Notes under the pieces: model-generated
The model's database searches: none
What the model saw: the letters and a program-made list of their open reading frames with translations, nothing else
What the model was told of the DNA's origin: nothing
Made by a program: the position numbers and the translations under genes
In this document: in pieces, positions 1-9,299 of the stretch
Layout of the letters: each line of letters starts with the position of its first letter
How positions within the stretch are numbered: the stretch's first letter is position 1
Source of the DNA: Pyrus communis
Lineage: Eukaryota; Streptophyta; Magnoliopsida; Rosales; Rosaceae
DNA length: 64,000 nucleotides
Assembly: GCF_963583255.1 (NCBI RefSeq)
Contig: NC_084813.1
Span: 869,001-933,000, forward strand
Direction of reading: 5' to 3'

Positions 1-1254
1 TTCGGCCGATGCATAGCTCACCGTGGGGTTCTTATACAACGTCCCCCGGGATGGTGACTTCGATATCTTTTCTTCTCGGAGCAGATAATCATATTGTTCG
101 ACATGTTCAGCAAGTTCGTACATATCCCGAATATTTGCCCCCAGAAACTTCTTTTTGTACTCCACGTCTAATCCGTTAAGGGCGATCCTGACGAACTCCA
201 CTTCGGGGAGTGGTACTCGGCACCAATTCCTGGCCGACTTAAACCTTGTTAAGTACTCCATTGGAGACTCGTCGGATGCTTGAGCCATCCTGGCCAAGGA
301 TGATACGGATATCTCCATCCCTGGCCGATAGAATTGTTCATGGAATTTTTCGACCAACTCTTCCCAACTCTGCACAGAATTGGGTGGAAGATTAATGTAC
401 CAGGCGAAAGCTGAACCTGTCAGTGAAAAATTAAACAAACGTAGTTTGTAGAAGTCGCTATTGACGTCTCCACACTGCGCTGTGAACCGAGCCACATGTT
501 CTAACGAGGATAAAGACGACTCCCCGGCAAAGAGGCTGAAATCAGGGATCTTAAATCCTCGTGGGTATTCAAACCTTTCTACATAAGCCGGGTATGGATG
601 AATGAATTTCGGAAACTTCGGCCCTTTCTTCAGGGCCGAATCAATCATTCTCTGGACTTCGGTCATGTTTACGGAAGCGGCTTCTTCTCCCTGGCTTGGT
701 CCCTCGGATCTATTTCCTGGTCCACCTCTTCTTTCTAAGGTGATTGGTTGCGGTCGGGCGGGCCCTCTCTCAGCTGGTATTGGCACATTCGTCGAAAGCT
801 GCCGAGGTGGGCCGACCTGGCCATCTTCGAAAGCTTTACTAACCAATAGTTCGAGCATTCTGGTCTGTGTATCGCTGTTACTACGTATTGCTTCTAGCAA
901 ATCATTCATCTTCTGACCGATCGACTGCTCGACCTGACGATATTGTTCCTCTAGTCGTCGCCGAAGGAATGTCCTAGTTGGTGGATCGGAACCTTCTCCA
1001 CCATCGTCGTCACAATCTTCCACAATCCATTCCATGAACATTCCAGCCGTTTGATTCGGGACTGCTGGGTTGTGAGGTTGCCCGCCGAGACAGATTTCAT
1101 TCTCTCGGCGTATTACACTTGTGGCCTCGGGCGGCGCAACTGTGATCGGATTTTTTGTAGAGTGCAAATCCTGCCCAAGGCCTTGCACTGGCAAGTCAGT
1201 CGTTGACTTTCCCATGGTTGTTTTCTGCTTCGTGGACCGTGTCTCAATGGTCAT
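1..1254 (-). CDS. Ty3-type retrotransposon gag, partial (runs off left edge)
   Basis: Reading the minus strand from an ATG at 1254-1252, the frame stays open to the left end of the window (418 codons with no stop seen). The middle has a classic plant Ty3 Gag signature: a stretch ending in SAFAWYINLPPNSV, then SWEELVEKFHEQFYRPG and ESPMEYLTRFKSARNW. This is the capsid-type gag fold that packages element RNA. An acidic and basic, proline-rich N-terminal third precedes it. The start lies about 45 bp inside the LTR, after an in-frame TGA just upstream, which is normal for gag. The protease and polymerase parts would lie left of the window. Whether the element is intact cannot be judged. Confidence 0.85.
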   Translation of the reverse strand, partial: MTIETRSTKQKTTMGKSTTDLPVQGLGQDLHSTKNPITVAPPEATSVIRRENEICLGGQPHNPAVPNQTAGMFMEWIVEDCDDDGGEGSDPPTRTFLRRRLEEQYRQVEQSIGQKMNDLLEAIRSNSDTQTRMLELLVSKAFEDGQVGPPRQLSTNVPIPAERGPARPQPITLERRGGPGNRSEGPSQGEEAASVNMTEVQRMIDSALKKGPKFPKFIHPYPAYVERFEYPRGFKIPDFSLFAGESSLSSLEHVARFTAQCGDVNSDFYKLRLFNFSLTGSAFAWYINLPPNSVQSWEELVEKFHEQFYRPGMEISVSSLARMAQASDESPMEYLTRFKSARNWCRVPLPEVEFVRIALNGLDVEYKKKFLGANIRDMYELAEHVEQYDYLLREEKISKSPSRGTLYKNPTVSYASAE

Positions 1255-1282
1255 GAACTCCGAAGGTTTAGCACAAAGGTAT

Positions 1283-1297
1283 CACCGGGCGTGCCAA
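1283..1297 (-). other. Primer binding site candidate of the edge element
   Basis: The minus-strand sequence TGGCACGCCCGGTGA directly follows the LTR end and precedes gag. Its position fits a tRNA primer site, although it is not the usual initiator-Met type. The tRNA was not identified. Confidence 0.5.
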
Positions 1298-1869
1298 AAT
1301 GTTGACTCTAAAAATTACAAAACCTACGTGGCGCGCAGGCCGAGTAACTAATAAGCTAACTATGTCCTTCAGTTGAATGCGGGGCGTGCCAACTCGTCGG
1401 CCGAGCTCGGCCGAGGAGTAAAATTTGCTGATGTCGCTCTGAGCGCGTTGCTGACTTCTCTATCTTGCGATTGCGACCGAGGAAGGAACACTCTCGGTCT
1501 CTGGGTTCTATAGCCTGAAGACAAGGCTGCTAATTCTGTGGAGTTCACAAATCGTCAAAGCCCGATTCGGTCACTATGATTTTATTCGTGAGAGTAAAAG
1601 CACGTCGAATCGAGACCAAACTGTATGGGCACAGATACTCAAACGTGATGTAAGTCTTGATGGTAAACGTCGTTCGGCCGTCAGAATGCCGAACCCTGAA
1701 ACCCACTTGCGAGTATCCAATCATAAAGCCACTCGGCGCCCTGTACGCCGAGCAATGTGATTCGTAACACCTGACTTTGCCGAGAGGGCTAGCAAGGTGA
1801 CCTCTGCCAATAAAGGTTCGAAAACCCTTCTCGGCCGAGACTTAGATAGATATCCGGTCGACCTCGACG

Positions 1870-1994
1870 CAGTGTTGTTTATCCAAACTGAAGGTGCCTC
1901 TCGGTCGGCTGGTTCTGCGGCAGCAGTGCTGTTTATCCAAACTGAAGGTGTTCGCCGGGCGCTTCCACAGTGCTGTTTATCCAAACTGAAGGTG
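1870..1994 (-). repeat. Triplicated 27-bp direct repeat inside the LTR
   Basis: Three near-identical 27-bp copies lie at 1870-1896, 1924-1950 and 1968-1994. They share the core TTTATCCAAACTGAAGGTG on the plus strand. Copies 2 and 3 match exactly and copy 1 differs by one base (TTGTT for GCTGT context). On the element's own strand they fall just downstream of the TATA box, in the transcribed part of the LTR. Confidence 0.85.
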
Positions 1995-2098
1995 TGTCGG
2001 CAGAAAAAGAAAAGGAAAAATCTCAAGGTGTTTGAGAGGTTTTGCGCAGGGCAATTGTATGATGATTTGAAGGGTCTTGAATGTTGCATGATCTCGTG

Positions 2099-2106
2099 TA
2101 TTTATA
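2099..2106 (-). promoter_or_regulatory. LTR TATA box
   Basis: TATAAATA on the minus strand, about 320 bp into the LTR and in a plausible place to drive the edge element. Confidence 0.5.
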
Positions 2107-2427
2107 GTACCCCATTCCTTGAAACCTCCTCTGATTTGGATTGGGAGTCCTTGTCCCATTTCGATTCTGGTTCGAACAAACCTACTCCCACTGGGATTCT
2201 GAATCTTCCTCCTTTTGAGGCTTTATTTCTTGCTGGTCGAGAATCCTGGTCGCACCAGGATTTCCTCAATCCTTCCTACTTATCTGGACCTCTTGAGATA
2301 GGATTCGGCTGACCCTGCCAGCTGGCCCGGGTTTTATTATTCGGCCCATAGCATCTGTTATTACCTTGGGCCGAGCACATCTGACTGCTCGGCCTAACCA
2401 AAATATTTTGGGCCCAAACAACATCCC

Positions 2428-2431
2428 TATA

Positions 2432-2462
<31 letters not shown>

Positions 2463-2466
2463 TTTT
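2428..2466. repeat. AT microsatellite followed by a poly-T run
   Basis: About 13 AT dinucleotide repeats run directly into a run of 13 T. It sits immediately beyond the LTR of the edge element. Confidence 0.9.
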
Positions 2467-3375
2467 GGGTGAACTCCCTATGTTCTATAAAGAACAAATG
2501 ATACGTAAAAATTATCTTATTAATATCCACGTAGTTATAATACACATAAAATATTTTGTTTTCTATGTCTCAACTTTTCACATTGTTATTCAGTACTTCA
2601 CACTCTTCTTTCTTCTTGCTATCAAAGAGACGTTTTTCTTGTACCATGCATAGAATTGATCATTGATTGGGTTACAATCTCAACTTGAGAAAAGCATTCT
2701 ATAATCTGAAAAAACATAGTTAAGAGAAGAAAGAAGCTCATTACTTTGCTTCCACAAATCTCACATCTCCCCACGAGATTTCGAGTGAATTGAATCAAAA
2801 TTTTATATAGAATCTCTACAAATAAATTAAACTCTATAAACACAGAATCAAAATTTGAATGATAAGAGAAATTCAAAAACAGAGAATTCAGCGACCCATC
2901 ATCAGCGACGATCCATGAGCACGAGGCTGAGGAAGGGTTTGAGTTCCTCCGGCGACGATCCACGACAGCGTCGCTCTAGAACTCGACCCATCTCGGATTC
3001 TTGTCTTTGTCATTTCATCATTTGGATTTTTGTTCTCCTTTACAAAATTCTTGGATTTTCTTTTACCATTTTACTGAATGGGGTTTTGGGGTTTGGGTTT
3101 GATCAGTTTCATATATTGATTGCTATACATACATCTGCTGCATAAGGAGAGGGAGAGAGACGATAGAGATATAACGTCGGTCTCAACGTGAGGTTTGTCG
3201 ACTAGCCAAACAAGCCAAACTCGGTAACCCGTTGGCGGTGGGTGTCCTCTGAATTGGCGGTCACGTAACTAAAACACGTGGAGTGGTAACTTCCCTTTGT
3301 ACACCGGTACCCCCTCCCTCTTCACTAACCCCCATTGTATTATTGTTAATACTAGCTTTTTTTGCATGCGCGCTC
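2467..3375. other. Intergenic, no gene recognised
   Basis: AT-rich spacer between the edge element and the Copia element. Short open frames of about 90-110 codons overlap on both strands, but none shows a recognisable domain or coding bias. Confidence 0.5.
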
Positions 3376-3688
3376 TGTTAGACGAAGTCAGCGTGTAGAT
3401 ATTTCATCACAATTTGAGGAGTTTGACTCAGTTCAAACTCCTTATCCTTTCAGCCATTCCTAGTTTGTAGGACTTGTTTTGGTTTTTTTTTTTTTTTTTA
3501 ATCTCTGTTGTAAGCTAAAGCTGCTCATAAAATCTTCTTGGTTTCTGTTTGTAATTTGATTTTCAAAAGTTCCATGTATCTAGGCTTTTCAAAACCAAGC
3601 TGTAATCGTGAAAGTACTATAAATACATGCATCCTATTATTGATTGGGTATACAATGGAAGTGAAACACCAAGTTAGGAAGTTTTACA
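3376..3688 (+). repeat. Left LTR of the Copia element
   Basis: It begins TGTTAGACGAAG and ends GTTTTACA (313 bp). A TATA-like ACTATAAATAC lies near 3617. It aligns along its whole length with 6821-7121 with scattered substitutions and small indels, so the insertion is old. Confidence 0.9.
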
Positions 3689-3700
3689 TGGTATCAGAGC
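3689..3700 (+). other. Primer binding site, initiator-Met tRNA type
   Basis: TGGTATCAGAGC directly abuts the left LTR. This is the standard plant LTR-element primer site, complementary to the 3' end of the initiator methionine tRNA. Confidence 0.9.
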
Positions 3701-6115
3701 CCTACTATCTAACGACGATCCTTGTTTTTTTTTTTTTTTTGGCTCTAATGCTTCAATGGCTGGAAACAATGTTAACTCCTCATCCTCCAATACTACCCCC
3801 CTCCCAATAATTTGTTCCACATTCTCCACTGTTGTCAACATTAAACTTGACAGGACCAACTACCCACTGTGGTTGGCCCAAATTCTCCCAATTCTCAAGA
3901 GTAGAGATCTGATGGGCTATGTCGATGGTACCTTGGTGTCTCATCCAAAGAACTTTTCTGGTAACAACCGTGAATCTTGCGTACACTGCTTGGGTCCAAC
4001 ATGATCAAATGATCCTCAGTTGGATAAATGGATCCTTGACTGCTTCTGTCTTGTCTGTTGTGGCAAGCAAAAGGACTGCTCGAGCCACCTGGGAAACTCT
4101 CAAGCAAAGGTACGCTTTTACTTCACAAAATAGAATTTTGTTTTTGAGAAACAAATTGTTGCGGACAAAGAAATGTGATCTTACCATGACAGATTACCTG
4201 GATCACATGAATGCGATTGCTAACAAACTCACCCTAGCTGGGCAACCAATGAGTGATGATGAATTGGTGCATATTGTGTTGAATAATCTAGACCTGCCTT
4301 CGAAATGACCGTCAGTGATTCTCAAGCTTGTGATTCACCAATCACTTACCCCAACTCTTGAGGCGCTACTGTTAACCACTGAGCGTAGAATGGCTGAGCA
4401 CACTACTCCTTTGGTGGAATACGCGCCTGTTAATGCATTTGTTACTTCTCGAGGCTAAGGTGGTGGCCGCGCTCAAGGGACTGGAAAAGGTGCCCTCCAT
4501 CCTATTGTGGACTTCCTTTCAACCAACGTGGAAACAATCCTCGTAACAGCATCAACCCTCGCAGTATGCCATGTAATGGAGATAGGGTTAGTTCCAATGA
4601 AGAGAGAATTGTTTGCCAAATTTGTGGCAAACCAAGTCATCCAGCCCTTGACTGTTATCAAAGAATGACTATTGCCTTTGAAGGAAGAATTCTAGCCAAA
4701 AGACTCACAACAATGTCGTATTCTCCTATCACTCTCAACAAACAACAGAATGATACTTGACTATTAAATACAAGTGCCAATGCTCACATCATTCCTAAAA
4801 TTCAAAACTTGGTTAATCCTAAAAAGTACAATGGTAATGACACTATTGGAGGTGTAGGTAATGACTATGGCATCTCTATCTCTCATTCTGGTTTGAATCA
4901 ACTACATACTAAAGATTGCTCATTTGCCTTGCACAACTGCCTCACAAAACATTATATATGCCCATAGGTTTACTTTAGATAACCATTGTTATCTACTAAT
5001 TTTTCCATATTTTTTCCTTGTTAAGGACCTCAAGACCCGAAAGATGCTTTTTCAAGGGAGATGTGAGAATGGGTTATACCCATTTCCAAGTGGCAGTGGA
5101 CAGACAACTCAAGTATCCAATTTCAGCCTTTGTAGGGATTCGGTGTTTAGTGAAAAAATGGCATTCTCGGCTTGGTCACCCTACCAATTCAATAATTAAG
5201 TTTTTAATTTCAAATAAATTGGTACCCATTCATGGTACCTCGGATGTAAGCTTTTGCGAGTCATGTCCCTTAGGAAAGAGTACTAAATTACCTTTCAAGG
5301 TGTCTGAGTCAGTTTCTCAGTTTCCTTTGCAACTTTTGCATTTTGATGTGTGGTGTTCTCCAATTATTTATAACGAAGGCTTTCATTATTATGTGTTGCT
5401 TGTGGATGATTTTTCTCGATACTCTTGGATTTTTCCATGAAAATCAATAGTGAAGTATTTGAAATCTTTGTAAAATTTAAGGCCAATGTTGAAAATATGT
5501 TTAATTTGCAAATTAAAACCCTTCAGTGTGATGAAGGTGGAGAATATAAAAACCATGCATTCCAAAACTTTCTCACTGTCAATCTAAGTACGCATTAGAT
5601 TCACTATCTCGTACCAAGTTTACTGAAGCAAAGCCAATTTCTACCCCAGTTCCCTCTAGACAAAAACTTAGTGTGTATGTGGGAGAACCATATGACAAAT
5701 AGTGCATTGTAGTGTTGTTGGTGCACTACAATGCCTCAGAATTTCTCGCACATATTTGTCATATGTTGTTAATCAAGTGTGCCAGTTTATGCATGCTCCC
5801 AAAAATACTCACTGGATGGCAGTAAAATGGATCCTATGTTACTTGAAGGCCACGCATAATCATGGTCCTTTGTATAAACCAGGTATTGCACAATTTAGTG
5901 CCTTTTTTTATGCGGATTATGCAAGGGATCCTGATACTTGTCATTCCGCTGGTGGTTTTTGTATTTATTTGGGTTCAAATCTTGTGTCTTGGAGTTCAAA
6001 GAAGTAGAAAACAGTTTCTTGGTCTAGTGTTGAAGCCGAGTACAGGCAATTGACGTACATTGCCGCTGAGTTATCATGACTCCGGTCCTTATTCAAGGAT
6101 CTGCATTAACATCTT

Positions 6116-6195
6116 GTTCGTCCTCAAATTTGGTGTGATAATTGTTGAAAGAAGTGTTCGTCCTCAAATTTGGTGTGATAATTGTTGAAAGAAGT
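6116..6195 (+). repeat. 40-bp tandem duplication across the solo-LTR junction
   Basis: Two exact 40-bp copies, 6116-6155 and 6156-6195. Each contains the end of the Copia RNase H sequence, the ATAAT target site and the first bases of the solo LTR. The duplication must therefore post-date that insertion. Confidence 0.9.
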
Positions 6196-6582
6196 CATCA
6201 GTGGTCAAGGTTCTAGTTGCATATGCAGCATCAGTTTCAAGGTACAAGTTGCATTGCAACTTCATCTACTCACATGTGAGTTGCAGCTGCCACTGTGAAT
6301 TCACGTGTCATTTGGTGAATGAGATAAAGTTGCATCTGCAGCTCCATACCTCTCATACTGTGTTGCAGCTGTTCCATGCATCTTTCTCCATAGTTTTGGT
6401 TTTCATATTTTACCTAGAAACTTGTATCTAGTTTAGTTGGTTTAACTAGTGGCCCATCTCAGTGGCTTGCAACTGTCTTTTGTCTTTAGCTGCTAGTCTT
6501 GCTCGGTCTCTATATAGAGCCCTCTCTTGTAATTGTTATTGATGAATGAATACTAACGATCACTTTGAACTAGAAATCAACA
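6183..6582 (+). mobile_element. Solo LTR nested in the Copia RNase H region
   Basis: A 400-bp segment begins TGTTGAAAGAAGT and ends GAAATCAACA. It is flanked by perfect 5-bp target duplications ATAAT (6178-6182 and 6583-6587). Removing it restores an uninterrupted Copia RNase H reading (WCDN joined to VSSIALASNP). A TATA-like TATATAG lies near 6512 and a purine-rich end follows. No internal sequence remains, so it is a recombination product of a full element. Several GTTGCA and TGCAGC words give it local dyad symmetry. Confidence 0.92.
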
Positions 6583-6808
6583 ATAATGTATCTTCAATAG
6601 CTCTAGCTTCTAATCCAGTATTTCATTCACGAACCAAACACTTGGAAGTTGATTATCACTATGTCAGGGAGAAGGTGGTTCATGGTGAATTATTGGTTAA
6701 TTATATTTTTTCATACGACCAGCTTGCTGATTTGTTTAACAAGGGGCTATCTTTGTCTCAGTTCAAGTTACTCATGTCCAAGCTTCCAGTTGTTCCCAAA
6801 CCTGTCAG

Positions 6809-6820
6809 CTTGTGGGGGGC
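6809..6820 (+). other. Polypurine tract of the Copia element
   Basis: The G-rich CTTGTGGGGGGC sits immediately before the right LTR, in the position of the plus-strand primer. Confidence 0.6.
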
Positions 6821-7121
6821 GGTTAGATGAAGTCAGCGTGCATATATTTCACCACAATTTGAGGAACTCAATTCAAACTCCTTGTCCTTTCAGCCATTCC
6901 TAGTTTATAGGACTTGTTTTTTTTTTTAATCTCTATTGCAAGCTAAAGCTGCGCATATAATCTTATTGGTTTCTATTTGTAATACCAATTTGATTTTCAA
7001 AAGTTTCTTGTATCTAAGGTTTTCAAACCCAAGCTATAATCGTGAAAGTATTATAAATACATGCATCCCATTATTGATTGGGTATGCAATGGAAGTAAAA
7101 CATTGAGTTAGTACGTTTACA
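6821..7121 (+). repeat. Right LTR of the Copia element
   Basis: A 301-bp copy of the left LTR. The first base is changed (GG instead of TG) and the terminal TTTACA is retained. Confidence 0.9.
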
Positions 7122-7126
7122 TGCTC

Positions 7127-9299
7127 ATGCGTATGCAAAAGAGTTGTGCGCTAAAAGTTGGTACTGGTAGAAATATCAATATGCAAATTTATAGAAATAT
7201 CGACGGATATATCAAATATCGATACTGATATCAGTTGCTTTCGATGGAATGATGAAAATTTAAAATGAAAAAGGATTGTCAAAACATTGGTCTGGACGGA
7301 ATATAAGAGTTTCTACAATATTTAACAGATGTGTCAGAAATGTCAACAATATATGTTGATTTTAGCCTGAACTTGAAAGTTTTCCTGTATGAGGTGAAGA
7401 TTAGACTTTATTCCTCATTTACATATCTTTCTCAAATTCTTTTGAAAAGTGCGTAGGGAGAAATTTTAAACCCTGATCGTGGCTTACACATTTTAATATA
7501 TTTATACACATTTTAATATATTTATTTGAGTGGATTACTTCATCCTTTTGTTCATTATTTTCTTGCTTTATGAGACAAACTAAAAACAGAAAAGAAAGGC
7601 GACCATCCTGTCACGTAATACATGCAGACATATAAACTTATAGAAGTTGAGCGAGAATATTTATGGCCTAATTAAAACATTGTTCGGGGAAAGTCCAGTG
7701 GGACAAACTCCTAACGAAGAAAAAATGTATGTTAACAGTTAGAACAATATGTTTAAGTAGAGACGTTAACACTTAGAACAATATATTTTAGAGACGCAAT
7801 TCTAAACTTATATCATAAGAGTTAATATATTGCATCCTTTTGCCCCTTCTATAAAAAAAAAAAAAAGAAAAAAAAAAAAAAAGAAGTGTTTGAAATTTGT
7901 GGAAATCAAATTTTCTGCATCCAAAATGAGTGTGACCTCTTTGTGACTTCAATGATTGTTTGACACATATGAAAGTTTATAACAGTAAAATTAAGAAAAT
8001 TTAAATTTATAAACACGTGTCAGCCAATACTTGAGACACAAAGAAATGACACTCATTTTAGATACAGAAGATTTGATCACCGAAAGAAGCCCTTATGGCT
8101 TAATATTATCCACAAAACGACCCAAAGCAACAGGAAAACTCTAAAGATTATTTAAAACTCCAGATTAAGGAGACTGAAATGCTATTTATTCCGAAATGGT
8201 CGTTTTTGAAAAGTGCGTAGGGAGAACGATGATGAAGTGGGGTGAGAGACGAATTGCAAGTCTGGGTATCTGCCAATAAAACTGCAAGTCTGCGCTTTGC
8301 CTTCCCCTATTTTCGCCAACTTCTCCTCAACCTAGATCTCAATACTTTTATTTTCAATTTCTAAGTTGAGAAATTTAATTGGATGTAGAAAGAGATTACA
8401 ATTGTTTAATAAAATTTTTCTTTTAAGTTTTAATTAGTGTTAAAATTATCTTAGACAATTATTTAATAATCTAATCATCTATAACCAATTTAGTCTTCCT
8501 AACATTACTCATTATCTTAACAAGTTGTCTAGTTCCTCTTTTTGTATTTATTTTTATGATAAAATTACCCTTGTGAATTTGTTTTTATTATTTTCAGTTA
8601 GTTTTGATTCTTTTTTATTCAGAGATTTTTTAGTCCTATTAGTTTTGGTGAACATTGTAACCTCAAAGTTAGGTTCCCACTTTTTAATAATAAAATAAGT
8701 GTATGGATAATACATCATTTAATTCATACACACTATTTTAATTTGCGATCGTTAAATCAATTGAATTAAAAAAAATTAAATAATAAAATTTGTAAAAAGT
8801 GTGTAAGAAGTAATACAAAATGGATAGATAACACATCTATAATAAAATTATTCTCATCTCTCTTTAGCTTTTTTTTTTTTTTTTTCCTTCCTAATATTAT
8901 ATTGAATCAGATTGGATCAGATTGAATCGCCCACTTTCTCCACTGCTCCCATCTTTCGTGGGAAAACTAAAATCACTAGAATATCGCTGTTTCACGTTTT
9001 ATTTTTTTATACACTGTTTGAAAATAGAGTTACGGTGACATAAACGACAAAGAATTTTTGGGTGCATAATATTTTAACTATATTATTCAAAACCACATAC
9101 ATAATGACGCCATGAAATGAGTAAGCTATTGGAATGGAAATGAACGCATCTTCGTAAATCAGACGCCATCGCTTTTTTCCTCTTAAGGAATTTTTTATTG
9201 CAATCAAAATATGAGTAATACAATACGAGTTTCAACCATATTGAAAAATATTTCTCCCTGCAATGCATTAATTAATTAATTAACTAAATAATATAAAAA
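7127..9299. other. Intergenic, AT-rich, no gene recognised
   Basis: No supported coding region. It holds a short tandem repeat (ACACATTTTAATATATTTAT twice near 7487-7525), an A-rich tract at 7851-7882 and a foldback element at 7903-8077. The last 240 bp form the 3' flank of the acyl-activating enzyme gene. Confidence 0.5.
7903..8077. mobile_element. Foldback MITE-like element
   Basis: Imperfect inverted arms of roughly 75 bp (7903-7980 and 8005-8077) share AAAATGAGTGT, TTCTGTATC and TGACACGTGT-type words in opposite orientation, with a short AT-rich loop. No target duplication was recognised. Confidence 0.55.

Larger units (their letters stand above)
1300..2423 (-). repeat. 5' LTR of the edge Ty3-type element
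   Basis: Read on the minus strand it begins TGTTGTTTGGGCC at 2423 and ends AGAGTCAACA at 1300, giving TG...CA ends and 1124 bp. A primer-site-like sequence TGGCACGCCCGGTGA follows within 3 bp. A TATA box (TATAAATA) lies at 2106-2099. GGCCGA-rich words recur through it. The partner LTR is outside the window, so the target duplication cannot be checked. Confidence 0.8.
3756..6830 (+). pseudogene. Copia gag-pol remnants
   Basis: Broken fragments lie in several frames. Gag is at 3756-4004 and 3919-4308 (RTNYPLWLAQ, TMTDYLDHMNAIANKL). A CCHC zinc knuckle (CQICGKPSHPALDC) is near 4612-4653. The GAG-pre-integrase zinc site and start of the integrase core are at 5018-5440 (WHSRLGHP, LVDDFSRYSW), continuing in another frame through QCDEGGEY near 5530. 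RNase H lies at 5702-6007 (YADYARDPDTCHSAGG) and its tail at 6588-6830 (TKHLEVDYHYVREKV). The catalytic reverse-transcriptase core is absent: integrase text jumps straight to the linker RTKFTEAKPISTP near 5612. Frameshifts and stops occur throughout. Confidence 0.88.
3376..7121 (+). mobile_element. Degenerate Copia LTR retrotransposon
   Basis: Two LTRs (3376-3688 and 6821-7121) flank decayed gag-pol fragments in Copia order: gag, zinc knuckle, GAG-pre-integrase and integrase, then RNase H. A perfect initiator-Met primer site follows the left LTR and a G-rich purine tract precedes the right LTR. The flanking pentamers are CGCTC (3371-3375) and TGCTC (7122-7126). The one mismatch is a CpG-to-TpG change, as expected for an old methylated target duplication. 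Most of the reverse transcriptase is deleted between about 5580 and 5600, and a solo LTR is inserted at 6183-6582. The element is dead. Confidence 0.92.

Noticed and set aside
1797..2312. 171-codon plus-strand ORF in the edge LTR
   Set aside because: It runs through the 27-bp repeats and GGCCGA-rich LTR sequence and has no domain. An LTR explains the region fully.
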